64,000 nucleotides of DNA from Escarpia spicata (Eukaryota > Annelida > Polychaeta > Sabellida > Siboglinidae), in NCBI GenBank assembly GCA_963995525.1, contig OZ023218.1, forward strand, positions 48,948,741-49,012,740. The letters run 5' to 3'. Below the pieces are notes generated by a model. The model saw only the letters and a list, made by a program, of their open reading frames with translations, was not told the origin of the DNA and did not search any database. The translations under genes and the position numbers were made by a program. Shown piece by piece: positions 10,065-21,559 of this stretch. Position 1 is the first letter of the stretch; every line of letters starts with the position of its first letter.

Positions 10065-10240
10065 TTTGATGGCGGGGCACGGAAATGTGTTCCCGTATCT
10101 GCCACCATGAACGCTAGTTACAACAACGGCCACAGTCGCTGCACCAAGAACACCGCCGATGCCACAGTCAGTGTGCAGGCCATGCTGTCTACATACATGG
10201 TTCATGAAGCTTATTAAGATGCCAGCCAACGTCAATGTGT
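10065..10240. other. GC-rich island inside the hAT element
   Basis: This block is much richer in G+C and CpG than its surroundings. Both strands are open for about 60 codons. On the + strand a start with ideal vertebrate-style context (GCCACCATGA, ATG at 10107) opens 36 codons. The minus frame includes a Gly/Val-rich hydrophobic run. It could be a captured host exon or promoter fragment; I cannot identify it. Confidence 0.3.
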
Positions 10241-10958
10241 ATTATGTTTAAATGCCATACTCTGTTGAATGTTGAACTAAATTAAATTAATAGATGTACA
10301 GTTTCAAAATAGATTACGGCCACGGTGAACTGAACGATAATATGGTACCGATGACGTAATTAGACCTCAGCAGCCGAACATGCAAATGAGTTAAAATGCA
10401 GTGCGAAGGTTAACTAAAGATTGAAAAACTATAATAAATACGCTCATAGTTGGCTTAACTCCATCTTTCAGTCAACAATAAAACACCAATTTAGAACGCA
10501 CATTTACGATGCCTAATAAAAGGGCATACTGTAATTGATTTGCTGTTTTGTATGCAGTTGATGAATTCATATTTCGGCACACCAAGCAAATTTGCGTTTA
10601 TCGCAGCAAAAAGATAATATTTGTGCGATGTTAGCATACTGATCTTCCCTACTATGCTGCATTAAAACATATCAATTCTATTATTAAGCAAGGCATAGCC
10701 TATGTGTGAATTTCAGTTGCACTTTAAAGTCCCTGAAGTCAGGCAAATCCACAGATGGGTGCTTATTCGCAGAAGCCACAACTGGCAGAAGAGAAATGTT
10801 TCGATTGATGTCGGTGCAAAACAAACAATGGCTCACACCCCATTCACTGTTCCTAAAGACTTGACCATACTCACCCAAACAAGTGAGAGTTATTACCAAG
10901 TTAACATAGTTTACTATAGCTCTCATTTATTGTACAGTAAAACCTGTCTTAGCGGCAA

Positions 10959-11145
10959 CCTGTCCATAACGATAACCTAGATATAACAGTTACTTTTGAA
11001 AGCCCCGAATGACTTCCTATTAATTTGCACCGCCCACTACCTGTCCATAGCGATAACCTAGATATAATGGTCACTTTTGAAAGTCCCGAATGACTTCCTA
11101 TTAATTTGCACTGCCCACTACCTGTCCATAATGGTAACCTGTCTA
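10959..11145. repeat. 81-bp tandem repeat
   Basis: The cctgtccata.(c/t)g(a/g)taacct anchor recurs at 10959, 11040 and 11121, giving two full copies and a partial third. The unit resembles the terminal inverted repeat of the host element, suggesting amplification of its end. Confidence 0.75.
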
Positions 11146-11404
11146 TTGCGTATAATGATCAGTTAATTTGGACCGGACCATTCATAGTCAACCTGCCGCT
11201 TGCAGGCAGGTCAAAGGGAATCCATAATTTTCCTGAATAAAACATCATCATATCGGTGTCATCGCTTGTAAGCAGGACTATCAAATTGCAATCGAGTCAC
11301 TTGTTGCAGCTGCTATGTGGCTCCTATACTCCAGCAAAGAGGAGTAGAATCAGCTTTGATGTCCAAAGTGAGCTCAGAGAAGCTATGAGCATGTAGCCAC
11401 AGAT

Positions 11405-11862
11405 GGAAGGGGGCCATTGTAATATTCCCCTAGGTGGCTTGGCATAGCTGGAGAGACAGCCTAGGTAAATATTACAATGGCCTGTAGCTCGAATTGTATT
11501 GATAAGTGAATCCATTGAAGAGGGCTGTTGTAATATTTACCTAGGTGGCTTGGCATAACTGGAGAGACTGTCTAGGTAAATATTACAATGGCATGTAGCT
11601 CAAATTGTATTGATAAGTGAATCCATTGAAGCGGGCTGTTGTAATATTTACCTAGGTGGCTTGGCATAACTGGAGAGATTGCCTAGGTAAATATTACAAT
11701 GGCCCGTAGCTCAAATTGTATTGATAAGTGAAGCCATTGAAGCAGGCTGTTGTAATATTTACCTAGGTGGCTTGGCATAACTGGAGAGACTGCTTAGGTA
11801 AATATTAAAATGGCCCGTTACCTACCACTTGGGGTAGCTTCAATTGTATTGATAATACCCCT
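11405..11862. repeat. Four 111-bp repeats, each with a long hairpin
   Basis: gtaatatt recurs at 11419, 11530, 11641 and 11752, an exact 111-bp period. Each unit contains inverted arms around a 27-nt spacer. In unit 2 the arms (11528-11544 and 11572-11588) pair perfectly over 17 bp; the other units carry a few mismatches. The units lie inside the pogo-like element. Confidence 0.85.
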
Positions 11863-12424
11863 ACATTACTACATAATAATGTGGCTCCACCTAGTGAGTA
11901 TCCAAGTTACGGATACTCACTCTCCATAATGGCAACCTGCGTATAACGGTAATTTTGCGCAGTCCCGACGATGACCGTTATGGACAGGTATTACTGTACT
12001 TAAATATGTTTAATGAAATGTTGTTGATGGGTGGAACGCCATCAGGTGACATAGTTTGGAAAAAAACATTACAAAATATATATAGTGAAGTAAATGAAAG
12101 TAATAAAGTAAAAAGTAGCATTACCTTAGATAAAACTACTACATTACAAGTAGAAGTAGTTAATATAAATTGTACTTTGTTACTCTCCATTACTTGAAAA
12201 AACTACTCCAGTAAAGTAACAAAGTAGTTTTACTTTGTTACATGACACCCCTGAGGACATACCATTATATATATATATTGTATCCAAGCATGGGTGGACA
12301 AATCATTATTGTCTCCACATTTAAACTAATTAGGCCAGATGATTTTATAATTGTTTCTTCCTTGAAAACAGGCAATTCCACATTTTGTAGAATATTTTGA
12401 ATAAGTTGTAATAAAAAAGTAAAA

Positions 12425-12556
12425 CCTGGACACTTTGATGTGGAAAATATTGTTCATGGCTCCAAGATTTGAATGGGCAGCAAGAATTAACAATTATTTT
12501 GCAAGTTTCCACTAAACGCTCTAAAGAGTTAATTCTTGCTGGACACTTTGATTTGA
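12425..12556. repeat. Inverted repeat inside a direct repeat
   Basis: CAGCAAGAATTAAC (12478-12491) is perfectly inverted at 12528-12541. ctggacactttgat flanks it on both sides (about 12426 and 12539). It has the appearance of a small foldback insertion or its scar. Confidence 0.5.
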
Positions 12557-12569
12557 CTTGTGTCTTGTA

Positions 12570-14185
12570 AGTGCATGCAGAAGTGTTTTCAAACAATCAT
12601 ACAATTTCATTTTCAAGAAAATCTACATGGAAGATGCTTTCCATCATCAGTCTTCCAAACAAACCAGATTCAGCCTTCATACACAGGGATCTTTTCACCA
12701 CTGGCATGTGCACATGCAGCTAGCCAGCAACTAGAAATTTACGATTATGCAATGCAGAAGATTTATGGTCTTATTTGTTTGCAAATATGCACTTTTCCCT
12801 TTTCATGGTGAAAAAATTATTGGGGGAGGGGTACCATCTCAAAATCACTGGCTGTTTGTTTGTATATTGTTAGCACAGAAGTAAATAATTACCTATCCCT
12901 TGTTTACAAGGATATCATATCTGAATCAGACAGTGCCAGCTTACATCTGTTGGATATGTAACATAAAACTTATGTGACTAGGTCACCCTGACTACATGGA
13001 TGCCAAGACTAGAAGGAAAACAGTTATAATTTGTTTGTGAGGTCTTCAGTAATTTGAAAACGTAATCTTAAATGAACCCAAGTGATGATTTAACTGAATT
13101 GCTCTACCAGCTGTTATGTGTTACTGCATTCAGTATTGTGTGTTAATGAGAATATCCAGAAAGAAATCCACCGTAACTGGTACTGTTTCAAGTGGAAGTG
13201 GCTGGTCTCTGCTTTTGCCATTTATGTTCAGAATTTTGCCAAAATTAGATAATAACAATTTGAATTTTTCCCACAATAATTTCTTTCAATTGTACAGGTC
13301 CACATATGCATGCGACCAACCCCCCCCCCCCCCTACACACACACACACACACACACTAGTCCAAAGTTGGTGTTTACATTTTATTTTAAATAAAAGTTAT
13401 CTATGATTAGAAATAAGTCTATTGAAGGGTAATGGATTAGATTAATCAGAGGGGTCAAAATGTAAGTGACGGACCAAGTTTTTATATTGGAGAAATTTAA
13501 ATATAATGATAGCTGAAATATTTGTATTTTATTATAAAAAAACTTTTGTCGAAGACATTTAATTACCGGTACTTTGTGCACAGATACAATATATTTTGGT
13601 ATATACAAATTTGCTACAAAAATCTAGTAAATTGGGTAAGTAATGACATTACAAATAGGCTATGCAACAATAATATAAAACTAAACCCCCTTTTCTGTCA
13701 CATGTATCTGTGTTAAACAAGATGTTGTCTTGCAATTCAAAACTACTTAATAATCAATGTCTAATGCATAAATAAATTGTAATTTATGCTGCAATATTTA
13801 GTTACAACTATGGAGGCAAATTAACCATTCCTTTGGAACAAACTCTGATTTTATTTGAATAATTGTATGCAACTACCTGACTGGTAACTGGAACCACAGG
13901 TAGTCAGAAACTAGATAACTTCAAACTCAGCACATAAATGGTGATCGTTAACCATGTGAAATATCACATCTAGTATTTCATTTCTACAAACAACTAACAC
14001 ATGGCAGTGTTCAAGCTATTAGAGTAATCACACATTTCCCAGAATTCCATGCAGGCTACTTCCTGTTCATCCTGAATGCAATTTTGATATCCAATAAACA
14101 TGTATTGCCATCCAACAAAATCCCACAATGCCAAGTTGATATGGAAGCCTATGGATTAACGAGAGACCAACTGTTTTGGTATATT
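12570..14185. other. Non-coding stretch with microsatellite
   Basis: AT-rich, without recognisable genes. It contains a C-tract followed by (AC)n at 13321-13358. ORFs here are short and appear to be chance. Confidence 0.5.
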
Positions 14186-14189
14186 AGGT

Positions 14190-14572
14190 GGGGGCGCGAT
14201 AGTGTAGTGGTTAGCACATCCGCCTGACATGCCGGCGCCCCGAGTTCGAAACCCGGACCGGGCAGGTATGGTATATTTGGTGTAAAAACCTGGCTCTCAA
14301 CATTGGGGACTGTGTATCCCTCGTGACTCGGAGATCACGTTAATGTTGGTCCCGTCTCAATTTGGGACGTAAAAGAACCACTGAGGACGACAAGCACCCT
14401 GGCAGTGACCACCCTCAGTGCCAGCATAGAAAGGTCGGCTTGGCGATAATGTTCTGAAAAAGGCTGACTAGTTGAATGAGACCTCATAAGATCACTGTAA
14501 CCACAATATATACAGACTAGTCAGTTAATAGAACGTTGCCGAGTGCTGGAAACAACTAGAACTAGAACTAGG
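14190..14572 (+). mobile_element. tRNA-derived SINE, family A, copy 1
   Basis: The head has RNA polymerase III boxes: A box TAGTGTAGTGG (14200-14210) and B box GTTCGAAAC. About 300 bp of unrelated body follow. The tail is a short AACTAG repeat. A second copy lies inverted at 30640-31036. The boxes fit the consensus TRGYNNARNNG and GWTCRANNC exactly. Confidence 0.85.
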
Positions 14573-14574
14573 TG

Positions 14575-15670
14575 TAACCAGCCTTTCTCAGTTATTTGGT
14601 TGATTTTTGAACATAATATTGATGATGTAGATACCAGTAATTAAAATAATTATTCAACACTATTGTGACAACATATTTTTTATGATAGGTAAACAACTTT
14701 TACATTTGGATATAAAATAGGAACATGTCAGCAAATGCTACAATACTTCTCTTCTGCCAATTACCAAGTTAATAATGTAAAAACTATATTTTACCACCAA
14801 TTCCCCCACATGAGATCTAAGAATCAATGGGATCCCACATGAGATTTAAGAATCAATGGGATCCCACATGAGGTCTAAGAATCAATATGGATCCCACATA
14901 CGATCTTAGAATCAATATGGATTTCTCTAGGACGAGTCACTGCATGACCCAAAATGTCCCCACTACAGAAACCCCCCCCCCCCAACATCCTTGGCCACTG
15001 TTTGGACCCCTCCAACTGCAGCCAGATTAACCAAGAGAATGTCACCCTGTTATTAATCCCAACCACAGTTGCTACATAGTGGGCTTTCCTTACAAGGGTG
15101 ATCACCCCAGACAAAGCCAACTTTGTAAACCCTGCACCAGGAATGTCAGTGTAATCAGAGGTAGTTACCTCATCAGTCAAACACCCCCTGCTCAATAGGC
15201 TAGTGTGCCCCATACAACAAGTGTACACCTAGGGGCGTTTACCCCTCCAGGTATCCAGAGATAATGTTTTATATATATATTTCATTAGTTAATATTATAT
15301 TGTTTCACTAATTTAAAGTTTGTTTTGTTTATTATTTGTTATTATGAATTTAATATTTATACATTTTTACTTATTTATTTTTCAGGTACATTTGTATGTG
15401 GGTTCTTTCACATGAAAGAAAATATTTGTACACTGTTGCAGGGTTTTTAAAGACCCACAACAACAATACAACTAGCGCAATAGTATCACAATTACGGCGG
15501 TAGGAAATAGTAAAACAAATCTCAACAGTCACCAAGAGGAAGACTGAAAAAATATCATGATGGCAGATTTGCGTAAAATTTCAAAGAATGTTTTCCTGTG
15601 AGAAACCACATGACACACCTTTCATTCTTTCCAATGCAGAAAAGACAAGCTGCTGCTAAGTATTATTAAA
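14575..15670. other. Non-coding stretch
   Basis: A short tandem repeat (ggatcccacatgag.t.taagaatcaat, about four copies) lies at 14805-14925. A minus-strand open frame (14875-15228) is not recognisable and crosses a G-tract. Near 15441-15473 there is an imperfect palindrome around aaccctg/gggt. No gene is supported. Confidence 0.4.
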
Positions 15671-15675
15671 CAATG

Positions 15676-15913
15676 CAATAGATGGCGCTGTTGACAATTT
15701 AAATAATGTGCACGTGTGTCAAGCACACAGAAATGTTGTATTAGAAATCCAACAGGTGGCACTGCAAGCAATACATTTAGTGACATGTGTGCGCATCATC
15801 ATGCAAACAAATTACAATACATTAAATGGTCCAACAAGTGGTGTGTTTGGTGAGATTACATCCTGTCATCACGTAGGAAAATAATATTAAACAAACCAGT
15901 AGATGGAGCTGCC
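15676..15913 (+). promoter_or_regulatory. Cluster of four CTCF-like motifs
   Basis: Four same-strand variants of CCA-x-(C/T)AG(A/G)TGGC(A/G)CTG occur at 15676-15690 (AATAGATGGCGCTG), 15749-15764 (CCAACAGGTGGCACTG), 15831-15845 and 15896-15913 (CCAGTAGATGGAGCTG). Spacing is 65-82 bp. The animal CTCF consensus is close to CCASYAGRKGGCRS. Surrounding sequence is loosely repetitive, so this may also be a decayed tandem repeat. Confidence 0.35.
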
Positions 15914-16217
15914 AGTCACTTTGAGTGACATGATCTATAAAATTATTGTGCAAACTAATAACCTAGATTTTTTCTTGGGTTATTACATGTGTTGTTTGTA
16001 TATTATACTACTATTATACCATTATTATATTTTATATTATACTATTATTATTATTATTATTCCAGGGTGACCCCCATCTGTGTACACCATGGACCCCCAG
16101 GGGCCCTGATGTAAAAATAGTAACACAAAATTAGTACAACATGCAATTATCATAATTCATGCAACATTACAAACAGTATCTTTGTCATATTAGTACCATT
16201 TGTACAATTCAACTTAC

Positions 16218-16489
16218 GCCAGGTCTGTGCAGATGTCTGCTAACCGAGGTTTTGCACAGTTAATTATGATTGATGGACTGGCAATTAATGGGATCGGCAA
16301 GACCTGTCTCTGAGTCATGTACCACAATAGCCAGTGAGTTGAGAGGCCAACAATGAAAACCCAGTATTTCATCACCACAACAAATGTATATTTGATGAAG
16401 TAAACCATAAAGTATGACACAAGGCAGTTGAAATATTTATAAGAACCCCACTTGCTGTTCGCTGTCTGGGCAAAGTTGTCTATTATTGT
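16218..16489 (-). CDS. Candidate exon with membrane segments, downstream of lectin exon
   Basis: On the minus strand a T-rich acceptor (ttttttgtacagctcag) leads into 90 open codons, ending at the donor GC|gtaagt (phase 2). Without splicing, a stop follows at once. The entry phase (0) fits the exit phase of the lectin exon at 17251-17498, giving SLK|TIIDNF, which resembles the next stretch of SUEL domains. The conserved cysteines expected there are absent. SYKYFNCLVSYF loosely recalls the family's closing KYL-x-V-x-Y-x-C. Two long hydrophobic runs follow and could span the membrane. The next exon to the left was not found. Confidence 0.4.
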
Positions 16490-17164
16490 CTGAGCTGTAC
16501 AAAAAATGACAGATATTAAAATAATGTGTCATTTCCGGAAGCAAAAAGTACAATAACTGCTAACAATTTATCACAATTTCCTAACTTCAATCCTCAAACA
16601 CAATAGGTAAACATTTTTTCAAAAATGTTTGTTGATATTCCTTGGTGCTTTAAATGCAACGTACTGAAATGTTCGAGAGTAAAAGAACATGTTATAGACA
16701 CGAGCAAAAACTACAATAATTGCACACAATTAATCACAGTTTCATGTCTGGTTTCAATGCTCTTCCACAAAAAGTAAACATTTCTAAAAGGAACGTTTGT
16801 TTATACTGCTTCCTACCTTATCATAAGTGGCGCCATGTCCAAATACATTCCCATGGATGACACACTTTCTAGCAGAACCTTACTCATTGTAATGCCCAAC
16901 AGACACCAAGATTACTTTTTTCTGGTTTCATAGATCTAGTTTCATGAAATCCACCAATGATGTAGTTTCAGGGATTGGAGGGTTATTTTATTATTATTGC
17001 ATATCAGAAACAAAATGGCTTACAGTAAGATTCCATCAGCACCATGTGAATAGTTTTATAAAGTTTCTTCTGCCAGTTATATCCCTGAAATCCACGAAGA
17101 AAGGAAAGTACAATTCCCTAATGGGAATAACAAAGATGTGATGAACTGTACACTTATAAAATGA

Positions 17165-17240
17165 TCAAGGTACTACTACAACTACTACTACTATGACTAC
17201 AATGACTACTATTACCGGTACTACTACTACTACCATTACT
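17165..17240. repeat. (ACT)n-type microsatellite
   Basis: Interrupted (TAC/ACT) trinucleotide repeats directly downstream of the lectin exon donor. Confidence 0.8.
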
Positions 17241-17250
17241 AGTCACTGAC

Positions 17251-17498
17251 CTTGAGGGAGTTGTTTGTGACACACTTTGTGTCCTCGATGGCAGAGGTCG
17301 AGTTTGTGACCTTATCTCTGTGACGAGGGGACACTGGCCACAACATCAGCCCGAATGAACACATCTTGCTGCTTGGAACCAGTCGACCAAAATTGGCCGC
17401 CTGAATGCTGATGGTTGTGCCGTACGGACAGCGAATCTTGAGCTTCTCATTCTCGCAGGCGTTGTCTCGGAACGTGAAGAGTGTGCTCGTCAGTAAGC
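17251..17498 (-). CDS. Exon encoding most of an SUEL/EVA-1-type lectin domain
   Basis: Minus-strand exon between a pyrimidine-rich acceptor (tattttttgttgaccaacag) and donor AAG|gtcagt; 82 complete codons, entry phase 1, exit phase 0. It shows the SUEL (rhamnose/galactose-binding lectin) signature in order: TFRDNACENEKLKIRCPYGT, TISIQAANFGR, a cysteine six residues later, and CVTNNSLK. The spacing of ACE, L-x-I-x-CP-x-GT, ISI-x-A-x-x-GR and C resembles the first lectin domain of EVA-1 proteins most closely, then latrophilin. These proteins are extracellular or membrane-anchored receptors. The loop between the third and fourth cysteines is longer and more basic than usual. Upstream, an exon at 28259-28326 has the matching exit phase. 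Confidence 0.75.
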
Positions 17499-17514
17499 CT
17501 GTTGGTCAACAAAA

Positions 17515-20465
17515 AATAATCTATACAGTAACATGCTAACTTTGTAGCTTTGTAAGTCCATCTCCTCCCAGGTGCAAAGATCAATTCGCTTCTTTATACG
17601 TTCTCGCATTTCCTTGGACCTCTGGCCTCTTATCTACTGATTGATGGTGCATTTGAATAGAAAAACTGATAAACACAAAGGTAGTTATTTAGAGTAATTT
17701 ACTGTAATCAGTAGACAAATTGAGTTGTCAATCATTCCCCAGGTGGCATCACAGTGGAGTTACGTTATAATTATTATCTGCTGCATGTAATTGGTGACAG
17801 CAGAAATTATATGGTCATGAGAACAAGTTAAAGTTAACATTTATTTGGACATAACGGTGACAATTGCTGCCCTTACTGTATAGCTTCATAGATGGGTGAA
17901 CGCTAGCTGTAAAAATAATGCAGATGGTAAGTTGTAATAATTGTTTATTATAGTTTACTACATAACGAGTATTTACATATTTATTTCTAGATAGCATAAT
18001 TCCCATCCAAACAAATTCAACAATGCTCTTCACATTAGTGGACATGTCCCGTTAGACAACAAGCACACATTATATAGTTTATATAAAAAAAGAAAAACTT
18101 TTGAGGGAGTCCACTAAATTTCACCTAAAATTTATCCTAATCTGAAACCAATCGATCATGCAGTTACCTGAACACACCTGCATGCACATCCCAATGAACA
18201 GGTCCTCCTGACCTATATCTAGGTAAATGTGTTGCGCTCCAGTGAACATCAACTCTAAGGGCACACCTGATAATTACGATAATGACAGAAAACTCTCACC
18301 CCATTCAGCTGTTCGTCCTATTAGTTGCCTGATTTACCCTACACATTAGTTCTTTTTTAATCCATATAAAAAGTCCATGGCCTTTTGAAACTAATGGATT
18401 TTTTTACCTCTCAGAGATGGCTGATTATAAGGGGTCTGGTTGATTATAAGGGGTTTGTGGACTAAAAAAATTAAATGATGATGATTTATAGGTTAGGAAT
18501 GGGTTATGTACAAAAACCCACCCTGTAAGGGTATTTAAAATGCACTTAAATGCTACCTGTGACCCTTCATTAAAGCCAGTTATATTTATCATCTCAGTGT
18601 TTTGACTTTTAGTTTTATAGCAAAACATAGGGGGGGGGGGGGGGCATTTATGTGACTTTTGAAAATGATGTAGAACAAGCTATATCATTCTTTGGAAAAG
18701 AATTCATGGCCATACTGCACATACTGGTAGATGTCAACATTGCTGCTTCTGGTGCAATACAAATTTGTCTTGCTTTTTAGAGAAAAATGTAACACATTTT
18801 TGTAATTTTAAAAAGTTAAAATCAATTTATTTCATACCCTTCCAGGTATTAGTTTCTGGTCCCAAGTTATTCTGTATTTTCACTGCAAAGGATAACAGCA
18901 AATCAAAATTATGAGCAAAAACAGTGAGCACCAGAGCATCACACTCAATGTATGGTGGACTGCATCTCCGGAGTATTCCCAAATTAATTAACTGTTATGA
19001 TACTATCACTATTGTCATGACACTATTACAATAGTATTGCAACAGTCATACTGATTTCACACCACTTTTGTTATGGTAAAACTACCCCTAACGATCACTA
19101 CTAAGTAAATAATCACTGTGATGTCCAGTGACAAGAATACTGATCATTTCACACACAGCCAACTAAGTACTAGACAACAAAAACGGCAGGAAGCACAACA
19201 GACATCTGGTCGAAACAGGTCAATACTGGTATACCATAAATCGTGGCACATGAGTCTTCCTTATCACTGACTCCGACTGAAGTCAGTTCTCTTCAGGAGC
19301 TCCACATGTTCCCAGCACACCTCTGGACACACGGATTTATGATCTCCCTAAAGCCATTTCATCTTAGATAGGCGATAAGACATTCCAGGTGCCTATCCTC
19401 TTAGGACAGTGGGAGTGGGGAATTTGTCAGTAAACATCTAGGCTAAATTACATAGAATAAATCTTTATAGAATGCCCCCCCCCCCCCCCATAAACCAGTC
19501 ATGCCTCAATGTATGGATTTCCGTTGTGCAATATGGAGTGTTGTTGATTTTGCATGAAATATCCCGCTTTAACAAAGTTGCAGCGGTTGAAGAGGAAATA
19601 TGTTTAATGGTATACAGATTTCCAAAAAAAATTTGGTTTGATGCAGGAAGCCTGATAGATATGGATAATTTTGGTAAAACCAAGTGAATTTGTATGTATG
19701 GACATATATAGTGACACGGGAATAGGAATGATAGACTGGTTTTAACCAATGTTACATATTATAAAAATGAATACATATTTATACAGAATTTTTAGTCAAA
19801 AATATGGATTTCAATGAAAAAAACTGGCATGTTTGAATTGATCCATTGCTAGCTGGAGTCTGGAATGCATTAACTCTAACCCACCTCCACATACCCCTAC
19901 CCCACAGCCTGTCCACTGCCACCCTGCCATTCAGCCCCACCCAAACCATTAGCACCATCTATTTTACCATTATAATTACATCAATTTTACCCACATCTTT
20001 TCACCCCATCTGACCTTTTCTATCCTTCACTTCATGCATTAATCACCCTACTTTTTTCCAGCTGCTGTTTGTCATTCCCAGACACCCCTGTTCATCCCTA
20101 ATGACTACTAACCCTTCCTGATATACCCCAAACCTTATCCATCAAATGCCCCCTATGTCACAGCCTTCTCTCACCCATCAAACATCCCTAAAATGGATGA
20201 GAACCATCTTTCTTATCAGACCTTCCCAATCTGGCCATCAACTACTCTTTCTTAACTTTTCAACCATTCTCCTGATTTCTCTCTTTCAAACAAGAATGTT
20301 CCACTGTTTTATGATACATCTTGTTGATTTTCAGGGATTTTGGTATAAGTTTATTTACATATGATTGTATAAGATAATTTAATGAGTTAAGGGTCTAGAC
20401 AAATTTTTTTAAAGCCAAAAACTTGAAAAATCACCCGATTTGCAAATATTCAAGTTTTTATCACA
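17515..20465. other. Intron-like AT-rich sequence
   Basis: No convincing exon. It contains G/C homopolymers (about 18630-18645 and 19475-19489). Short ORFs look like chance. Probably intronic if the lectin gene extends to 28 kb. Confidence 0.4.
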
Positions 20466-20472
20466 AGATGTA

Positions 20473-20560
20473 ATAATAATAATAATAATAACTTTATTTA
20501 GACACTCATTTCCAAAGTACACCTCTGTTCAATGGTGTTGACAATGTTTCTTGAATACTA
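20473..20560 (-). mobile_element. 3' end of an L2/CR1-like LINE
   Basis: On the minus strand the sequence ends ...TAAATAAAGTTATTATTATT, an A/T-rich 3' UTR followed by an ATT-type microsatellite tail, a common 3' terminus of L2/CR1-group LINEs. The upstream extent of the element is unclear. Confidence 0.45.
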
Positions 20561-21559
20561 ATATTCATATAATGATTAATAGAGGCCCTAAAATGTGAGT
20601 GATAAAATAAAACATATCTAAAGTTGCTAAAATAAAAGTGTGCTAAACAATCATGATCTAAAATAATTCAACACACATAACACACAACAAGTATGGTATT
20701 ATACTGTGGATAATGTATAAAAATTAAAAATAATTAATAAATATACAATTAAATATTAATAAACAGAATAGAGACAATTAAGAGCATGTGCAAAATTTGC
20801 ATTAAATATTCTATTAAAAATGGCCATCCTTCGGATGGCGCCACATACACAGTCACAGAATGTAGGTTCCTGGAGTATTCATAAATTATGTACATTTGTT
20901 GTGTCATACATTTCAAACAGTTTTCTGCATTAACGCATATTACACAAAATATCCCCATATGATCTGGGCTCCTTGGAATAATAGCAGAACATGTGCCTAA
21001 CATTATGAACAATGCACGCACGAAAGCATGCACACAATCACACAGAGGCACTCTAGTTTGATTATGGTTAGATTTGGTAGACCTGTGGCATCATTGCGAG
21101 AATAATTGCTACACTTCTTGGAAAAAACCTCCCACCATCATGGCACCATGAGACCCCCCTATGTGGGGGAGACCTGCTATTTCCTAGTGTCAATTTAGAA
21201 CATCTGTCTTATTGGTTCTGAAAGGGTGTCCTCAGTTGAAATGCTAGTTCCTGCTAAAATCTGAACAAAAATATGTTTATAGAGAGTGACATACTGGGAT
21301 AGTGTTACCAAACAATGTGACATCCATCTGTCATCAGTAATGTCCAGGGTGTATAACTGAAACCTGCCTACAGGGAACAACATTAGTGTATGGAAAATAC
21401 CTCTATGAAAACAAGTGTCCTTTACTTATACAGATGCAAACATGCACTCCAAAATGGTGTACATTACAAACAAGTGTCAGTTACTGTCAGAACTCAGATG
21501 TTACAGCAGGTTTAATTACACTTGTTTTAAATGTCAATGGAATTTACACGGCTGCTTAC

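Larger units (their letters stand above)
10935..11996. mobile_element. pogo/Tc1-like non-autonomous transposon
   Basis: The element is flanked by TA on both sides (10933-10934 and 11997-11998). The left terminus is CAGTAAAACCTGTCTTAGCG and the right terminus, reversed, CAGTAATACCTGTCCATAACG. CAGT-starting ends with a TA target are typical of the pogo/Tigger branch of Tc1-mariner. The interior is built of tandem repeats (81-bp and 111-bp units) and codes for nothing recognisable. Confidence 0.75.
9740..12261. mobile_element. hAT-type DNA transposon with 8-bp target duplication
   Basis: AGGACATA occurs at 9740-9747 and again at 12254-12261. Between them the left end is CAGGGATGACTG and the right end, reversed, is CAGGGGTGTCATG. 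Both subterminal regions are crowded with AGTA(A/C)-, ACTTGAGTA- and AAGTAAAACTAC-type short repeats (9785-9935 and 12060-12245). The 8-bp duplication and CAGGG termini are hAT hallmarks. The 2506-bp body has no recognisable transposase, so it is non-autonomous. A pogo-like element (10935-11996) is nested in it, so the hAT insertion is older than that one. Confidence 0.85.

Noticed and set aside
10684..10980. Transposase of hAT element 1
   Set aside because: The 80-92 codon frames on both strands carry no recognisable hAT motifs.
14200..14270. tRNA gene
   Set aside because: A and B boxes are present, but the sequence does not fold as a full tRNA and is followed by a SINE body with a second copy elsewhere.
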